From the NCBI GenBank assembly GCA_031374125.1, contig JANMFM010000315.1, positions 1 to 7,701 on the forward strand: 7,701 bases of DNA, in the 5' to 3' direction. Below, in pieces: positions 1-6,186 of the stretch (position 1 is the stretch's first letter; every line of letters begins with the position of its first letter). Below the pieces are notes generated by a model. That model saw nothing but the letters and a program-made list of their open reading frames with translations. It was not told the DNA's origin and did not search any database. This stretch comes from JAEYZS01 sp031374125 (lineage in GTDB: Bacteria > Bdellovibrionota > Bdellovibrionia > Bdellovibrionales > JAEYZS01). The position numbers were made by a program, and so were the translations under genes.

Positions 1-596
1 ATTCTTCTGATTTGTCTTTTTTTGCCTTCTGTTAAAACAAAAACTAAAAAATCTTCTCTGGTCTGCTTAATTCTTGCTCTTTTTAAAGGTTTTCCATCTA
101 AATGTAGACCAAATTCTAATTTTTTAATGATTTCAGGTGTCACGGTTCCACTGACGCGAACCAGATATTCTTTTTCAATATTTGAGTCTTCCCCGATGAG
201 TTGTTTTGCAATTGTTCCATTCTGCGTGAAAACAATCAATCCTCTAGAGTCAATGTCCAGTCTCCCTGCGGGAGCCAAGCCATCAAAGTGTTCTCTTTTT
301 AATTTTTCATCACCTAAAAATTGATTTTCCTTAGTAATTAAAACCACAGCCGGTTTGTGATCGTCTTCAGGCTGGCCAGAAACATAACCAACAGGTTTGT
401 TGAGAATGATCGTGGCTTTTTCAGATTGTTTTTTTTGTGCTTTTTCAACCAACTCAATATGCTGAGTGGGATATACTTTGACTCCTAATTCGCGAACGAT
501 TTCACCATCGACACGAACAAGTCCCTTTGCAATATATTCGTCTGCTTCACGACGAGAACACAGCCCCTTCAGAGCCATTGCTTTATTTAGTCTCAT
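1..596 (-). CDS. rRNA pseudouridine synthase, RsuA/RluB/E/F family (RluF-like), 3'-truncated by window edge
   Basis: This enzyme isomerises a specific uridine in ribosomal RNA to pseudouridine in the cytoplasm. Translating the minus strand gives about 198 residues before the frame runs off the left edge without a stop. An N-terminal S4 RNA-binding domain (about residues 1-50) begins MRLNKAMALKGLCSRREAD and closely resembles the start of RluF and RsuA. The catalytic domain shows NKPVGYVS at 66-73, the catalytic-aspartate motif GRLDIDSRGL at 111-120 (Asp114) and EKEYLVRV at 141-148; the visible part ends in the family motif GKKRQIRR. The spacer between NKPVG and GRLD is longer than in E. coli RluF, as I recall for many proteobacterial homologues. 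In-frame ATGs also exist at 632 and 650, with a stop just upstream of 650. None of the three has a good Shine-Dalgarno. I chose 596 because it starts the S4 domain as RsuA does. The exact target uridine is not decidable here. Confidence 0.9.
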   Translation of the reverse strand, partial: MRLNKAMALKGLCSRREADEYIAKGLVRVDGEIVRELGVKVYPTQHIELVEKAQKKQSEKATIILNKPVGYVSGQPEDDHKPAVVLITKENQFLGDEKLKREHFDGLAPAGRLDIDSRGLIVFTQNGTIAKQLIGEDSNIEKEYLVRVSGTVTPEIIKKLEFGLHLDGKPLKRARIKQTREDFLVFVLTEGKKRQIRR

Positions 597-636
597 TTTT
601 TCTTGTTTTAAATTTTTACTTTCCGGCGCCATGGGG

Positions 637-665
637 TTTATACTATGCATTATTAAGAGTAGTAA
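637..665 (-). promoter_or_regulatory. Candidate promoter for the pseudouridine synthase gene
   Basis: On the minus strand, TTACTA (665-660) and TATAAA (642-637) are separated by 17 bases. Transcription would then begin near 630, giving a leader of about 34 bases before the ATG at 596 and excluding the ATGs at 632 and 650. The -10 match is good and the -35 weak. AT-rich DNA produces such matches by chance, so this is tentative. Confidence 0.22.
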
Positions 666-680
666 TCAACTATATTTTAT

Positions 681-709
681 TTGATATTGAGTCATCAAAG
701 ACCTAACTT
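681..709 (+). promoter_or_regulatory. Candidate sigma70-type promoter for the yfgM-bamB operon
   Basis: TTGATA (681-686, five of six matches to the -35 consensus) is followed after 17 bases by TAACTT (704-709, a poor -10). A second -10-like hexamer, TATAGA, lies at 715-720 but is badly spaced from any -35. The site sits in the divergent intergenic region 37 bases upstream of the yfgM-like start codon. It is only a sequence match. Confidence 0.2.
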
Positions 710-746
710 TGTTCTATAGACACTTAAACATCAAAAGGATTCACTC

Positions 747-1433
747 GTGAAAGATATTCAGCCCACATCACTCATCGATAAAGTTAACAATCAAATCAAC
801 AAAAACAAAACGGTTGTCATTGGATTTCTTGTTTTAGTTTTGGCAGGATTTGGTGGCTACTCAATTTATTCTACTTATAATCACAAGTACGAAGAAAAAG
901 CTCAGTCTGCTTTTTTTGAAGCAGAAAGACTGCATGCTGCTAACCAAGTTGCGGCTCAGCCTACTAAAAATCAAAACTCGAAAGATGTGCCGCCAGCAAA
1001 CGTAGATACAACACAAGTTGAAGAAAAATTAACTTCTCTTATTATAGAGTTCCCAAAATCAAGAGCGAGCGTACAGGCTTCAATTTTGTTTGCAGATATT
1101 CTTTTACAGAAGAAAGACTCAGCAAAGGCTATTGGAGTACTGGAAAAAGAATTTTCAAGCTACTCAGGACATTTGCTAGACTCAATGCTTGCACTAAAAC
1201 TTTCTGGAGTTTACGAGCAAAACAGCCAGTGTGATAAAGCTCTCCCTGTTTTAGAAAAAATTTATAAATCCAAAGTTTCAGAATTAAAACCTGAAGTTTT
1301 GCTCAGAACAGCTCTGTGCGAAGAAACTCTTGGTCAGACAGACAAAGCAAAACAATCATACCAAAAACTTGCGACAGAATTTTCTGACACAAGCCAAGGA
1401 CAACAAGCTCAAAAGTTTCTTAAAATTTTATAG
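747..1433 (+). CDS. yfgM: YfgM-like inner-membrane TPR protein
   Basis: This is a 228-residue single-pass membrane protein with a soluble tetratricopeptide-like C-terminal domain. A short basic N-terminus (1-21) precedes one transmembrane segment at about 22-42 (TVVIGFLVLVLAGFGGYSIYS). A Gln/Asn/Pro-rich linker at about 64-92 leads to paired helices typical of TPR folds from about 93 to the end, for example the stretches around 'AKAIGVLEKEF', 'DKALPVLEKIY' and 'DKAKQSYQKLATEF'. YfgM in E. coli (about 206 residues) has the same plan, associates with SecYEG and periplasmic chaperones, and is encoded directly upstream of bamB, as here. The start is GTG at 747, supported by AAAAGGA at 733-739. 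It is the first gene of the apparent operon, and the bamB start is 45 bases after its stop. The fold and neighbourhood are clear; a direct role at SecYEG is inferred from family and synteny. Confidence 0.83.
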   Translation: MKDIQPTSLIDKVNNQINKNKTVVIGFLVLVLAGFGGYSIYSTYNHKYEEKAQSAFFEAERLHAANQVAAQPTKNQNSKDVPPANVDTTQVEEKLTSLIIEFPKSRASVQASILFADILLQKKDSAKAIGVLEKEFSSYSGHLLDSMLALKLSGVYEQNSQCDKALPVLEKIYKSKVSELKPEVLLRTALCEETLGQTDKAKQSYQKLATEFSDTSQGQQAQKFLKIL

Positions 1434-1454
1434 TAGTCACAACAGTGACTACTA
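1431..1454 (+). other. Perfect 10-bp inverted repeat / RNA hairpin on the yfgM stop codons
   Basis: TAGTAGTCAC (1431-1440) and GTGACTACTA (1445-1454) are exact reverse complements around an AACA loop. The left arm begins with the tandem stop codons TAG TAG of the yfgM-like gene. No U-run follows (the next bases are CATTAAGATAGG), so it does not look like a standard intrinsic terminator. It could be an attenuator, an mRNA processing or stability element between yfgM and bamB, or a protein-binding palindrome. Confidence 0.7.
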
Positions 1455-1478
1455 CATTAAGATAGGCAGGTTAGAATC

Positions 1479-2633
1479 ATGAATAAGAAATTTTCAAAAT
1501 ACTTATTAGCATTTTTATTTTTATGTGTTTCATGTTCGACTCTTACTTCTAAGCATTCTTACTTTCTAGATACTAAGACAAACTGGGTAAGATCAACTCT
1601 TCGCGAAGAATATCTTGGACCAAAGCTGGTCCACTCAATGTCACCTACGTTGATTGAAGACACTATCTTTCAAGGCAACGCCGCAGATGGATTGGTAGCT
1701 ATCCATCAGAAGTCTGGAAATATTCTTTGGAGAAAAGACATTAAGAACGGCGTGAACTCAGGTGCTGTTCAATACAAAGACAATGTTTACTTTGGCGGAA
1801 ACGACGGCCAATTCTATGCTTTAAAAGCCTCTAACGGCCAAATTGTATGGACTTTTCCAACTCAATCAGAAAGTTTATCGGCACCAGTCCTTGATGGATC
1901 TAGCATTTACTTTTTGGCAGGCAATGGAACACTCTATTCTTTAGATGCTGTCTCTGGAAAAATGAATTGGTCTTATGCTCAAAGAGACAACTCAAGCATC
2001 AATATTCGAGCAGCTTCGAGTCCAGTTGTGGATGGAAGTTTCCTTTATATTGGATTTAGTGATGGAACCTTCTCATCTTTTGATAAAAAGAATGGTTTTT
2101 TAAAATGGGAAAGAAATATAGCTGCTCCGCAAGACCGCTTTAAAGACGTTGGATCATCACCGACAATCAGCGGTGAAAATATTTATATATCAACTTACGG
2201 CGGAAGTTTATTTTCAATTAAAAAAGCCAGTGGAGAAATCAATTGGAAAGCGGATGAAGGAAGTTCATCTGCGGCAACAGTTGTTGCCGATAAAATCTAT
2301 TATTCAACGACAAATAAAAAACTCATAGCCTTGGACAGACAAACCGGAAAACAGCTTTGGGCATATTCAATCAAAGAAGGCGTTGGAACAAAGCCTCTCG
2401 CTTATAAAGACTTATTGATCATTGGAACATCAGAAGGTCCCGTAGAAATTCTTTCTATGACCGATGGCAAGCTTGTTAAACAGTTTGCCACTGGATGGGG
2501 AATTTCAGCTCCTATCACTATAAATACAGTTACAGAAGATATTTATATTATGTCTAATTATGGAAATATCTATTCTGTGAATCTCAAATGGAAGAAGCCT
2601 TCTAATCAATGGCCATGGGAGAAAAAAGAATAA
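1479..2633 (+). CDS. bamB: Outer-membrane protein assembly lipoprotein BamB (PQQ-like beta-propeller)
   Basis: BamB is a periplasm-facing outer-membrane lipoprotein of the BAM complex that helps BamA fold beta-barrel proteins. The product has 384 residues, close to the 392 of E. coli BamB. A lipoprotein signal peptide ends at Cys19 (LFLCVS|C), with Ser at +2, which favours outer-membrane sorting. The -3 position is Cys16 rather than the usual Leu. The rest is a beta-propeller of about eight blades with repeated PQQ-like units of the form 'AlxxxxGxxxW': docking tryptophans at 84, 124, 164, 210, 256 and 294, followed by two degenerate blades. Other PQQ-repeat lipoproteins exist, but the YfgM-type gene directly upstream strongly supports BamB. 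The start ATG has the weak purine-rich stretch GGCAGG at 1465-1470. The stop overlaps the next start by one base. Confidence 0.92.
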   Translation: MNKKFSKYLLAFLFLCVSCSTLTSKHSYFLDTKTNWVRSTLREEYLGPKLVHSMSPTLIEDTIFQGNAADGLVAIHQKSGNILWRKDIKNGVNSGAVQYKDNVYFGGNDGQFYALKASNGQIVWTFPTQSESLSAPVLDGSSIYFLAGNGTLYSLDAVSGKMNWSYAQRDNSSINIRAASSPVVDGSFLYIGFSDGTFSSFDKKNGFLKWERNIAAPQDRFKDVGSSPTISGENIYISTYGGSLFSIKKASGEINWKADEGSSSAATVVADKIYYSTTNKKLIALDRQTGKQLWAYSIKEGVGTKPLAYKDLLIIGTSEGPVEILSMTDGKLVKQFATGWGISAPITINTVTEDIYIMSNYGNIYSVNLKWKKPSNQWPWEKKE

Positions 2634-2998
2634 TGAGAAAATTATTTTTTACAGCAATAACTTTAAGTTTGATAACAGCTGCGTGTTCCTCAAAGCCATG
2701 CCGTGAAGTGAATATGAGCGGTGTTCCTGAAAGCATTCAAGTAACAAGTGCTGCAAAGAATGTTTTGGTTTACAAATACGACGGAACAAAACAATGTGGT
2801 GAAGGCCAAGAGGTCACTTTGGATGCTATGAGCAGACAAATGAGAGACATTAAAATTATTTCTATGAGTAAAAAACATGACGGCATGATGCGTATCCAAG
2901 TTTGCGGGGCACCCACGGGGCACGCTAACGTTTACGAAATTTCAGATGCCGACGTAAGCAAAGCCAAATCTTATGGCTTTCTACCTTGGAAATTTTAG
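2633..2998 (+). CDS. Small cysteine-containing lipoprotein of unknown function
   Basis: This is a 121-residue predicted lipoprotein that I do not recognise with certainty. The signal peptide (MRKLFFTAITLSLITAA) ends at Cys18, followed by Ser-Ser, which predicts outer-membrane sorting. The mature part is about 104 residues with Cys23, Cys55 and Cys91; Cys55 and Cys91 could form a periplasmic disulfide. The C-terminal half has a distinctive run, 'DGMMRIQVCGAPTGHANVYEI' split over residues 83-103, then a short helix and 'GFLPW', suggesting a compact alpha/beta domain. I chose the ATG at 2633 because it begins directly with a lipoprotein signal and overlaps the bamB stop (TAATG), with GGAG at 2618-2621. 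An in-frame ATG at 2609 would add MAMGEKRI inside bamB and spoil the signal. Tight coupling to bamB suggests co-expression and possibly an envelope role, but no function can be assigned. Confidence 0.8.
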   Translation: MRKLFFTAITLSLITAACSSKPCREVNMSGVPESIQVTSAAKNVLVYKYDGTKQCGEGQEVTLDAMSRQMRDIKIISMSKKHDGMMRIQVCGAPTGHANVYEISDADVSKAKSYGFLPWKF

Positions 2999-3021
2999 CA
3001 CGCATACATTAGAAGTTGATA

Positions 3022-4002
3022 ATGATAAGAGTAAATCAGGAAATAGCAGAATTTAAAAATCTACCCAATGAGTTTCGAAAGAACGGCTATTTTGTTATAT
3101 CCAAAGATGATTATGCTTTTGTTGTTAGCTCAGAAGAATTTCCCAAACCTTTCCAAAATGAACAAAAAGAAACAAAGAAGTATGGCCTGTTCTTATCGGC
3201 ACTTTTACATGGAAATGAAGTCGGAGGAATCCAAGTTCTAAATCGTTTTGCTAAAAAAATTATTACAGACAAAATAAAAATTCCTCACTCTTTTTTCTTT
3301 TGTCTAGGCAACATCGAAGCCGCGCAAAAAGGTGTACGCTTTATTGAAAGAGATCTGAATAGATCTTTTTTAGCACCTTCCACGGAGTTATTAGAAGAAA
3401 AATTAGCAGTTCGAATCAGTAATTATGTGAAAGACTGCGCTTACTGCATCGACATTCATCAGACCAATCAGGATGCAGTGACTCCTTTTATGATTTTTAT
3501 TTACACGTCAGAGAAAATGAATTTTTCAAGACACATGGATGCGCAAATTCCAATTATTGTTTCTGTAGAAGAACGACACAAAGATGGATCCACATTGGAT
3601 TTTTACTGCTACAAACACAACATTATTAGCACAACGCTGGAGTTAGGAAAAACTGGCTTTCATGAAAAACAAGCGGACTTTGGAGTAGCTTACTTATCCA
3701 ATTTCTTAACTCTGCCTGACCTTCACACAAAAGAATCTTTTAAGAATGTTTATCGTGTTGCAGATACAATCTATTGGTTTGATGACCGAATTGCCCTCCA
3801 TCCCGGATACAATAATTTTTCTATGATCAAAAAAGGTGAAATTCTTGGAAAAAAAGGTGTGGCGGATTACCCATCTCCCTATGATGGCGTGATGTTGTTT
3901 CCTAAATACGGAGAGATCGCCCTTAAAACCAAAGAAGTATTCACTATCGCTCAGTCGGTATTGAGCTTTGAAGATTTAAAAAAACCTAAAGATGCAAAAT
4001 AA
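3022..4002 (+). CDS. Succinylglutamate desuccinylase/aspartoacylase-family zinc hydrolase (M14-like)
   Basis: This family uses one zinc ion to hydrolyse the amide of N-acyl amino acids such as N-acetylaspartate or N-succinylglutamate. The product has 326 residues from the ATG at 3022. Visible active-site elements are the zinc motif HGNE (His63, Glu66), the substrate-binding motif RDLNRSF (110-116), a third zinc ligand in DIHQT (His146) and a likely catalytic glutamate in TLELG (Glu207). A C-terminal beta-rich domain follows (about 258-310, 'GEILGKKG...SPYDGVML'). The order and spacing match aspartoacylase-type enzymes. No signal peptide is seen, so it should be cytoplasmic. AGAAG at 3011-3015 fits the ATG at 3022; an upstream in-frame TTG at 3016 would add only two residues. 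The gene lies 23 bases after the lipoprotein gene and overlaps the next gene by 11 bases. The acyl group and amino acid cannot be told from sequence, and no arginine succinyltransferase-pathway genes are nearby. Confidence 0.87.
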   Translation: MIRVNQEIAEFKNLPNEFRKNGYFVISKDDYAFVVSSEEFPKPFQNEQKETKKYGLFLSALLHGNEVGGIQVLNRFAKKIITDKIKIPHSFFFCLGNIEAAQKGVRFIERDLNRSFLAPSTELLEEKLAVRISNYVKDCAYCIDIHQTNQDAVTPFMIFIYTSEKMNFSRHMDAQIPIIVSVEERHKDGSTLDFYCYKHNIISTTLELGKTGFHEKQADFGVAYLSNFLTLPDLHTKESFKNVYRVADTIYWFDDRIALHPGYNNFSMIKKGEILGKKGVADYPSPYDGVMLFPKYGEIALKTKEVFTIAQSVLSFEDLKKPKDAK

Positions 4003-5857
4003 TAAATACACCAACAATTTAAAAACCTGTGTCGATCAAATTCTAAAATCTTCTAAAAATAAAATCATAGTCGCAACTCCATTGGGCTTAGGAAAACCCA
4101 ACGTGCTACTCAATGCTATTTACAATGAAGTAAAAAAGAATCCTTCACTCGAATTGGAAATCCATACAGCATTATCGCTGGCTCGCCCTAAACCAAAAAG
4201 TGATCTAGAAGCCAAGTTTACAAAACCTTTTATAGAAAGACAGTTTGGAAAAAATTATCCAGACCTAGAATATGTTTTAGATTTAAAATCCAATAAACTT
4301 CCCCAAAATATCTCTGTCCATGAATTCTACTTTCAATCCGGAGCTATGATAAATATTGAACAAGCACAAAGGCATCTGACCAGCGTGAACTACACCCATG
4401 TTCCAAGAGATATGGCGAGCCGGGGAGTGAATGCCTTATTACTTTTGATTGCCGAAAGAACTGTTAATGGTAAAAAAGAATTCAGTTTAAGCTGCAATCC
4501 CGATATCACTTTAGACTTACTTGATGCATTAAAAGACAATCCTCCCTTCGTCGTCGGCGTGACTCACGCCGATTTACCATTTCTAGAAGGAGAAGCTCAT
4601 GTTTCAGAAGATCTTTTCGATATTATTTTAGAAAATCAAAGTAACCACAAACTCTTTGCCATTCCAAAGGCCATAGTGAGCGACACTGATTTTGCAATTG
4701 GATTTCATGCAAGTACATTGATCAAAGACAATGGTACTTTACAAATTGGCATTGGATCTTTATCTGATAGCTTGGTTTATAGCACGATCATCAGACATCA
4801 AAAGACTCATGTTTATAAAGACCTAGCAAATAAACTTATCATTTCAGATAAACATAAAAACTTAATTTCACAAGTTGGAGGAATGGATTCTTTTAAGGAA
4901 GGACTTTTTGGGGCTAGCGAAATGGTCATGGATGGGTTCATGCATTTACGTAAAGCCGGAATTCTAAAAAGAACCGTAGAGGATAAATGCTATCTTCGAG
5001 GTGCATTTTTCTTAGGCTCGAGCGAACTCTATTCTTGGTTAAAAAATTTATCTCTGGAAGATTTCCAGGGAATTGAAATGACCCGGGTGACAAAAATTAA
5101 TGATCTTTACGGAGAAGAGCAAAAGCTAAGAAAACAACTCGTGAACGCGAGATTTTTTAATACATGCATGAATATGAGTCTTCTTGGTGCAGCGGCTTCA
5201 GATGGACTTGAGTCGGGGCAAATTGTCAGTGGGGTTGGAGGACAATATAATTTTGTGGCCATGGCCCATGAGCTTGAAAATGGTAGATCTGTTTTAATGT
5301 TAAGATCAACTCGTACAAAAAATGGAAAAACATCTTCTAATATTGTCTGGAACTATGGTTATTGTACGATCCCAAGACATTTAAGGGATATCGTTATCAC
5401 AGAATATGGAGCTCGCGATATCCGAGGCAAAAATGATGAAGATGTTATTATCTCTTTAATCGAAATCGCAGACTCTAGATTTCAAGATGAATTGATTGAA
5501 ACTGCAAAAAAGTACGGAAAACTATCAAAAACCTACCATTTAGACCCAATATTTAAACAAAATCTTCCAGCAAATATTTCGAAAGGTTTTGAACCTATTA
5601 AAAAACAAGGTCTCTATAAGCCATTTCCTTCTGGGTCAGATTTCACAGACGTAGAAGAACGTATTGTGTTTGCGCTAAAAAGGCTCAAGAACAAATCAAA
5701 ACTAGGATTGGTAATTGAGTTAACAAAGTCCTTCTTCAGCCGCATAGATCCAATAGATTACAAAGAGGAACTGATAAGAATGGACCTCTTGCAAACCAAA
5801 AGCTTTAAAGAAAAAGTCTATCAAAAGTTGCTATTATCAATGCTCAAGGGGTCTTAA
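3992..5857 (+). CDS. Acetyl-CoA hydrolase/CoA-transferase family protein, long form
   Basis: Members of this family move CoA between carboxylic acids or hydrolyse acyl-CoA through a glutamyl-CoA intermediate. The product has 621 residues, longer than the roughly 430-540 of 4-hydroxybutyrate CoA-transferase and acetate CoA-transferases. The N-terminal half shows PLGLGKPNVLL (30-40) and ALSLARP (60-66). The C-terminal half has the glycine motif LQIGIGSLSDSLV (250-262), the segment GASEMVMDG (307-315) whose Glu310 is the likely catalytic nucleophile, and SGVGGQYNFV (413-422). Residues from about 540 form an extra helical tail containing 'PFPSGSDFTDVEERIVFALKRLK' (split for length), which resembles the tail I recall from long proteobacterial homologues. 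The start at 3992 lies inside the upstream gene, with an 11-base overlap and no clear Shine-Dalgarno, so translation is probably coupled. It is cytoplasmic, with no signal peptide. Family membership is sure; the acyl substrate, and hydrolase versus transferase activity, are open. Confidence 0.91.
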   Translation: MQNNKYTNNLKTCVDQILKSSKNKIIVATPLGLGKPNVLLNAIYNEVKKNPSLELEIHTALSLARPKPKSDLEAKFTKPFIERQFGKNYPDLEYVLDLKSNKLPQNISVHEFYFQSGAMINIEQAQRHLTSVNYTHVPRDMASRGVNALLLLIAERTVNGKKEFSLSCNPDITLDLLDALKDNPPFVVGVTHADLPFLEGEAHVSEDLFDIILENQSNHKLFAIPKAIVSDTDFAIGFHASTLIKDNGTLQIGIGSLSDSLVYSTIIRHQKTHVYKDLANKLIISDKHKNLISQVGGMDSFKEGLFGASEMVMDGFMHLRKAGILKRTVEDKCYLRGAFFLGSSELYSWLKNLSLEDFQGIEMTRVTKINDLYGEEQKLRKQLVNARFFNTCMNMSLLGAAASDGLESGQIVSGVGGQYNFVAMAHELENGRSVLMLRSTRTKNGKTSSNIVWNYGYCTIPRHLRDIVITEYGARDIRGKNDEDVIISLIEIADSRFQDELIETAKKYGKLSKTYHLDPIFKQNLPANISKGFEPIKKQGLYKPFPSGSDFTDVEERIVFALKRLKNKSKLGLVIELTKSFFSRIDPIDYKEELIRMDLLQTKSFKEKVYQKLLLSMLKGS

Positions 5858-5863
5858 TACGCA

Positions 5864-5893
5864 TTACTGATAAGTTATATTATGTTACATAAT
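5864..5893 (+). promoter_or_regulatory. Candidate promoter with overlapping palindrome upstream of the small-protein gene
   Basis: TTACTG (5864-5869) and CATAAT (5888-5893, five of six matches to the -10 consensus) are 18 bases apart, predicting transcription from about 5900. The perfect palindrome ATTATG-TTA-CATAAT (5879-5893) covers the -10, as an operator would. A second candidate, TTGATT (5908-5913) with TAAATT (5931-5936) at 17 bases, would start near 5943 and leave out the left arm of the leader hairpin. Neither can be chosen from sequence alone. Confidence 0.25.
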
Positions 5894-5917
5894 GAGTTAG
5901 TATGTAGTTGATTTTAC

Positions 5918-5980
5918 TATGATCCTCACGTAAATTTTAATGAACAGGCGAAATCTTAAAATACCTCAGCGAGGATCATA
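5918..5980 (+). promoter_or_regulatory. Predicted structured mRNA leader that sequesters the ribosome binding site
   Basis: TATGATCCTC (5918-5927) is perfectly complementary to GAGGATCATA (5971-5980), which holds the Shine-Dalgarno GAGG and the A of the ATG at 5980. Between them, ATTTTAA (5934-5940) pairs perfectly with TTAAAAT (5956-5962) around a 15-base loop. The two stems stack as outer stem, asymmetric internal loop and inner hairpin. A second anti-Shine-Dalgarno CCTC (5964-5967) can form a competing local stem with the same GAGG (5971-5974). This architecture fits translational control by an RNA thermometer, a ligand or a protein. I do not recognise a known riboswitch class; in particular there is no sign of the cobalamin-riboswitch consensus. 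Confidence 0.5.
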
Positions 5981-6186
5981 TGGGCTTAATTTCAGCAATC
6001 ACTTCTTTTGTCTTTGGAAAAAAACCTAAACTAGAATTCACTAAAAATGGACGTGTCTGCCATGACCATCCTGAGAAAAAATGGGAAGATTGGAAAAATA
6101 GATTTCGTCAAAACCCAGATTACAATTGGAGAAGTCATTCCGGTACAAAAGGTGTACCTCAATTGAAATCTAAAAAAATAAAATAG
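5980..6186 (+). CDS. Small basic protein of unknown function (68 residues)
   Basis: I do not recognise this protein. It begins with a hydrophobic stretch (MGLISAITSFVFG, 1-13) too short for a full transmembrane helix, then a charged body with Trp35, Trp38 and Trp50, and Cys27, His28 and His30 close together (RVCHDHPEKKW). It ends in a lysine-rich tail. The combination KKWEDWKNRF followed by NPDYNWRSH looks like a conserved structural core rather than random translation. The reality of the gene is supported by a strong GAGG (5971-5974) five bases before the ATG, by its position behind its own intergenic region, and by a one-base TAGTG overlap with the next gene. The leader can fold so as to hide the ribosome binding site. 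A membrane-associated or nucleic-acid-binding adaptor is possible, but no function can be assigned. Confidence 0.7.
   Translation: MGLISAITSFVFGKKPKLEFTKNGRVCHDHPEKKWEDWKNRFRQNPDYNWRSHSGTKGVPQLKSKKIK

Noticed and set aside
22..324. Plus-strand open frame of 100 codons
   Set aside because: It lies antisense to the pseudouridine synthase, whose minus-strand frame carries clear family motifs; the plus-strand product has no recognisable features.
466..684. Plus-strand open frame of 72 codons
   Set aside because: It is antisense to the S4 domain of the same pseudouridine synthase and runs into the promoter region. No ribosome binding site or motif supports it.
1431..1460. Rho-independent terminator after yfgM
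   Set aside because: The stem is perfect but only moderately GC-rich, and no run of T follows it, so I recorded it as a hairpin of unknown role.
2609..2632. Upstream ATG as start of the lipoprotein
   Set aside because: It would put MAMGEKRI before a ready-made lipoprotein signal; the ATG at 2633 gives a normal signal and a typical TAATG coupling.
2690..2923. Minus-strand open frame of 77 codons
   Set aside because: It is a shadow of the small lipoprotein gene, which has a signal peptide, lipobox and coupled start.
5858..5979. Cobalamin riboswitch ahead of the BtuF-like unit
   Set aside because: The 122-base region is short for that class, and I saw none of its conserved core segments. The stems found do not match its layout.
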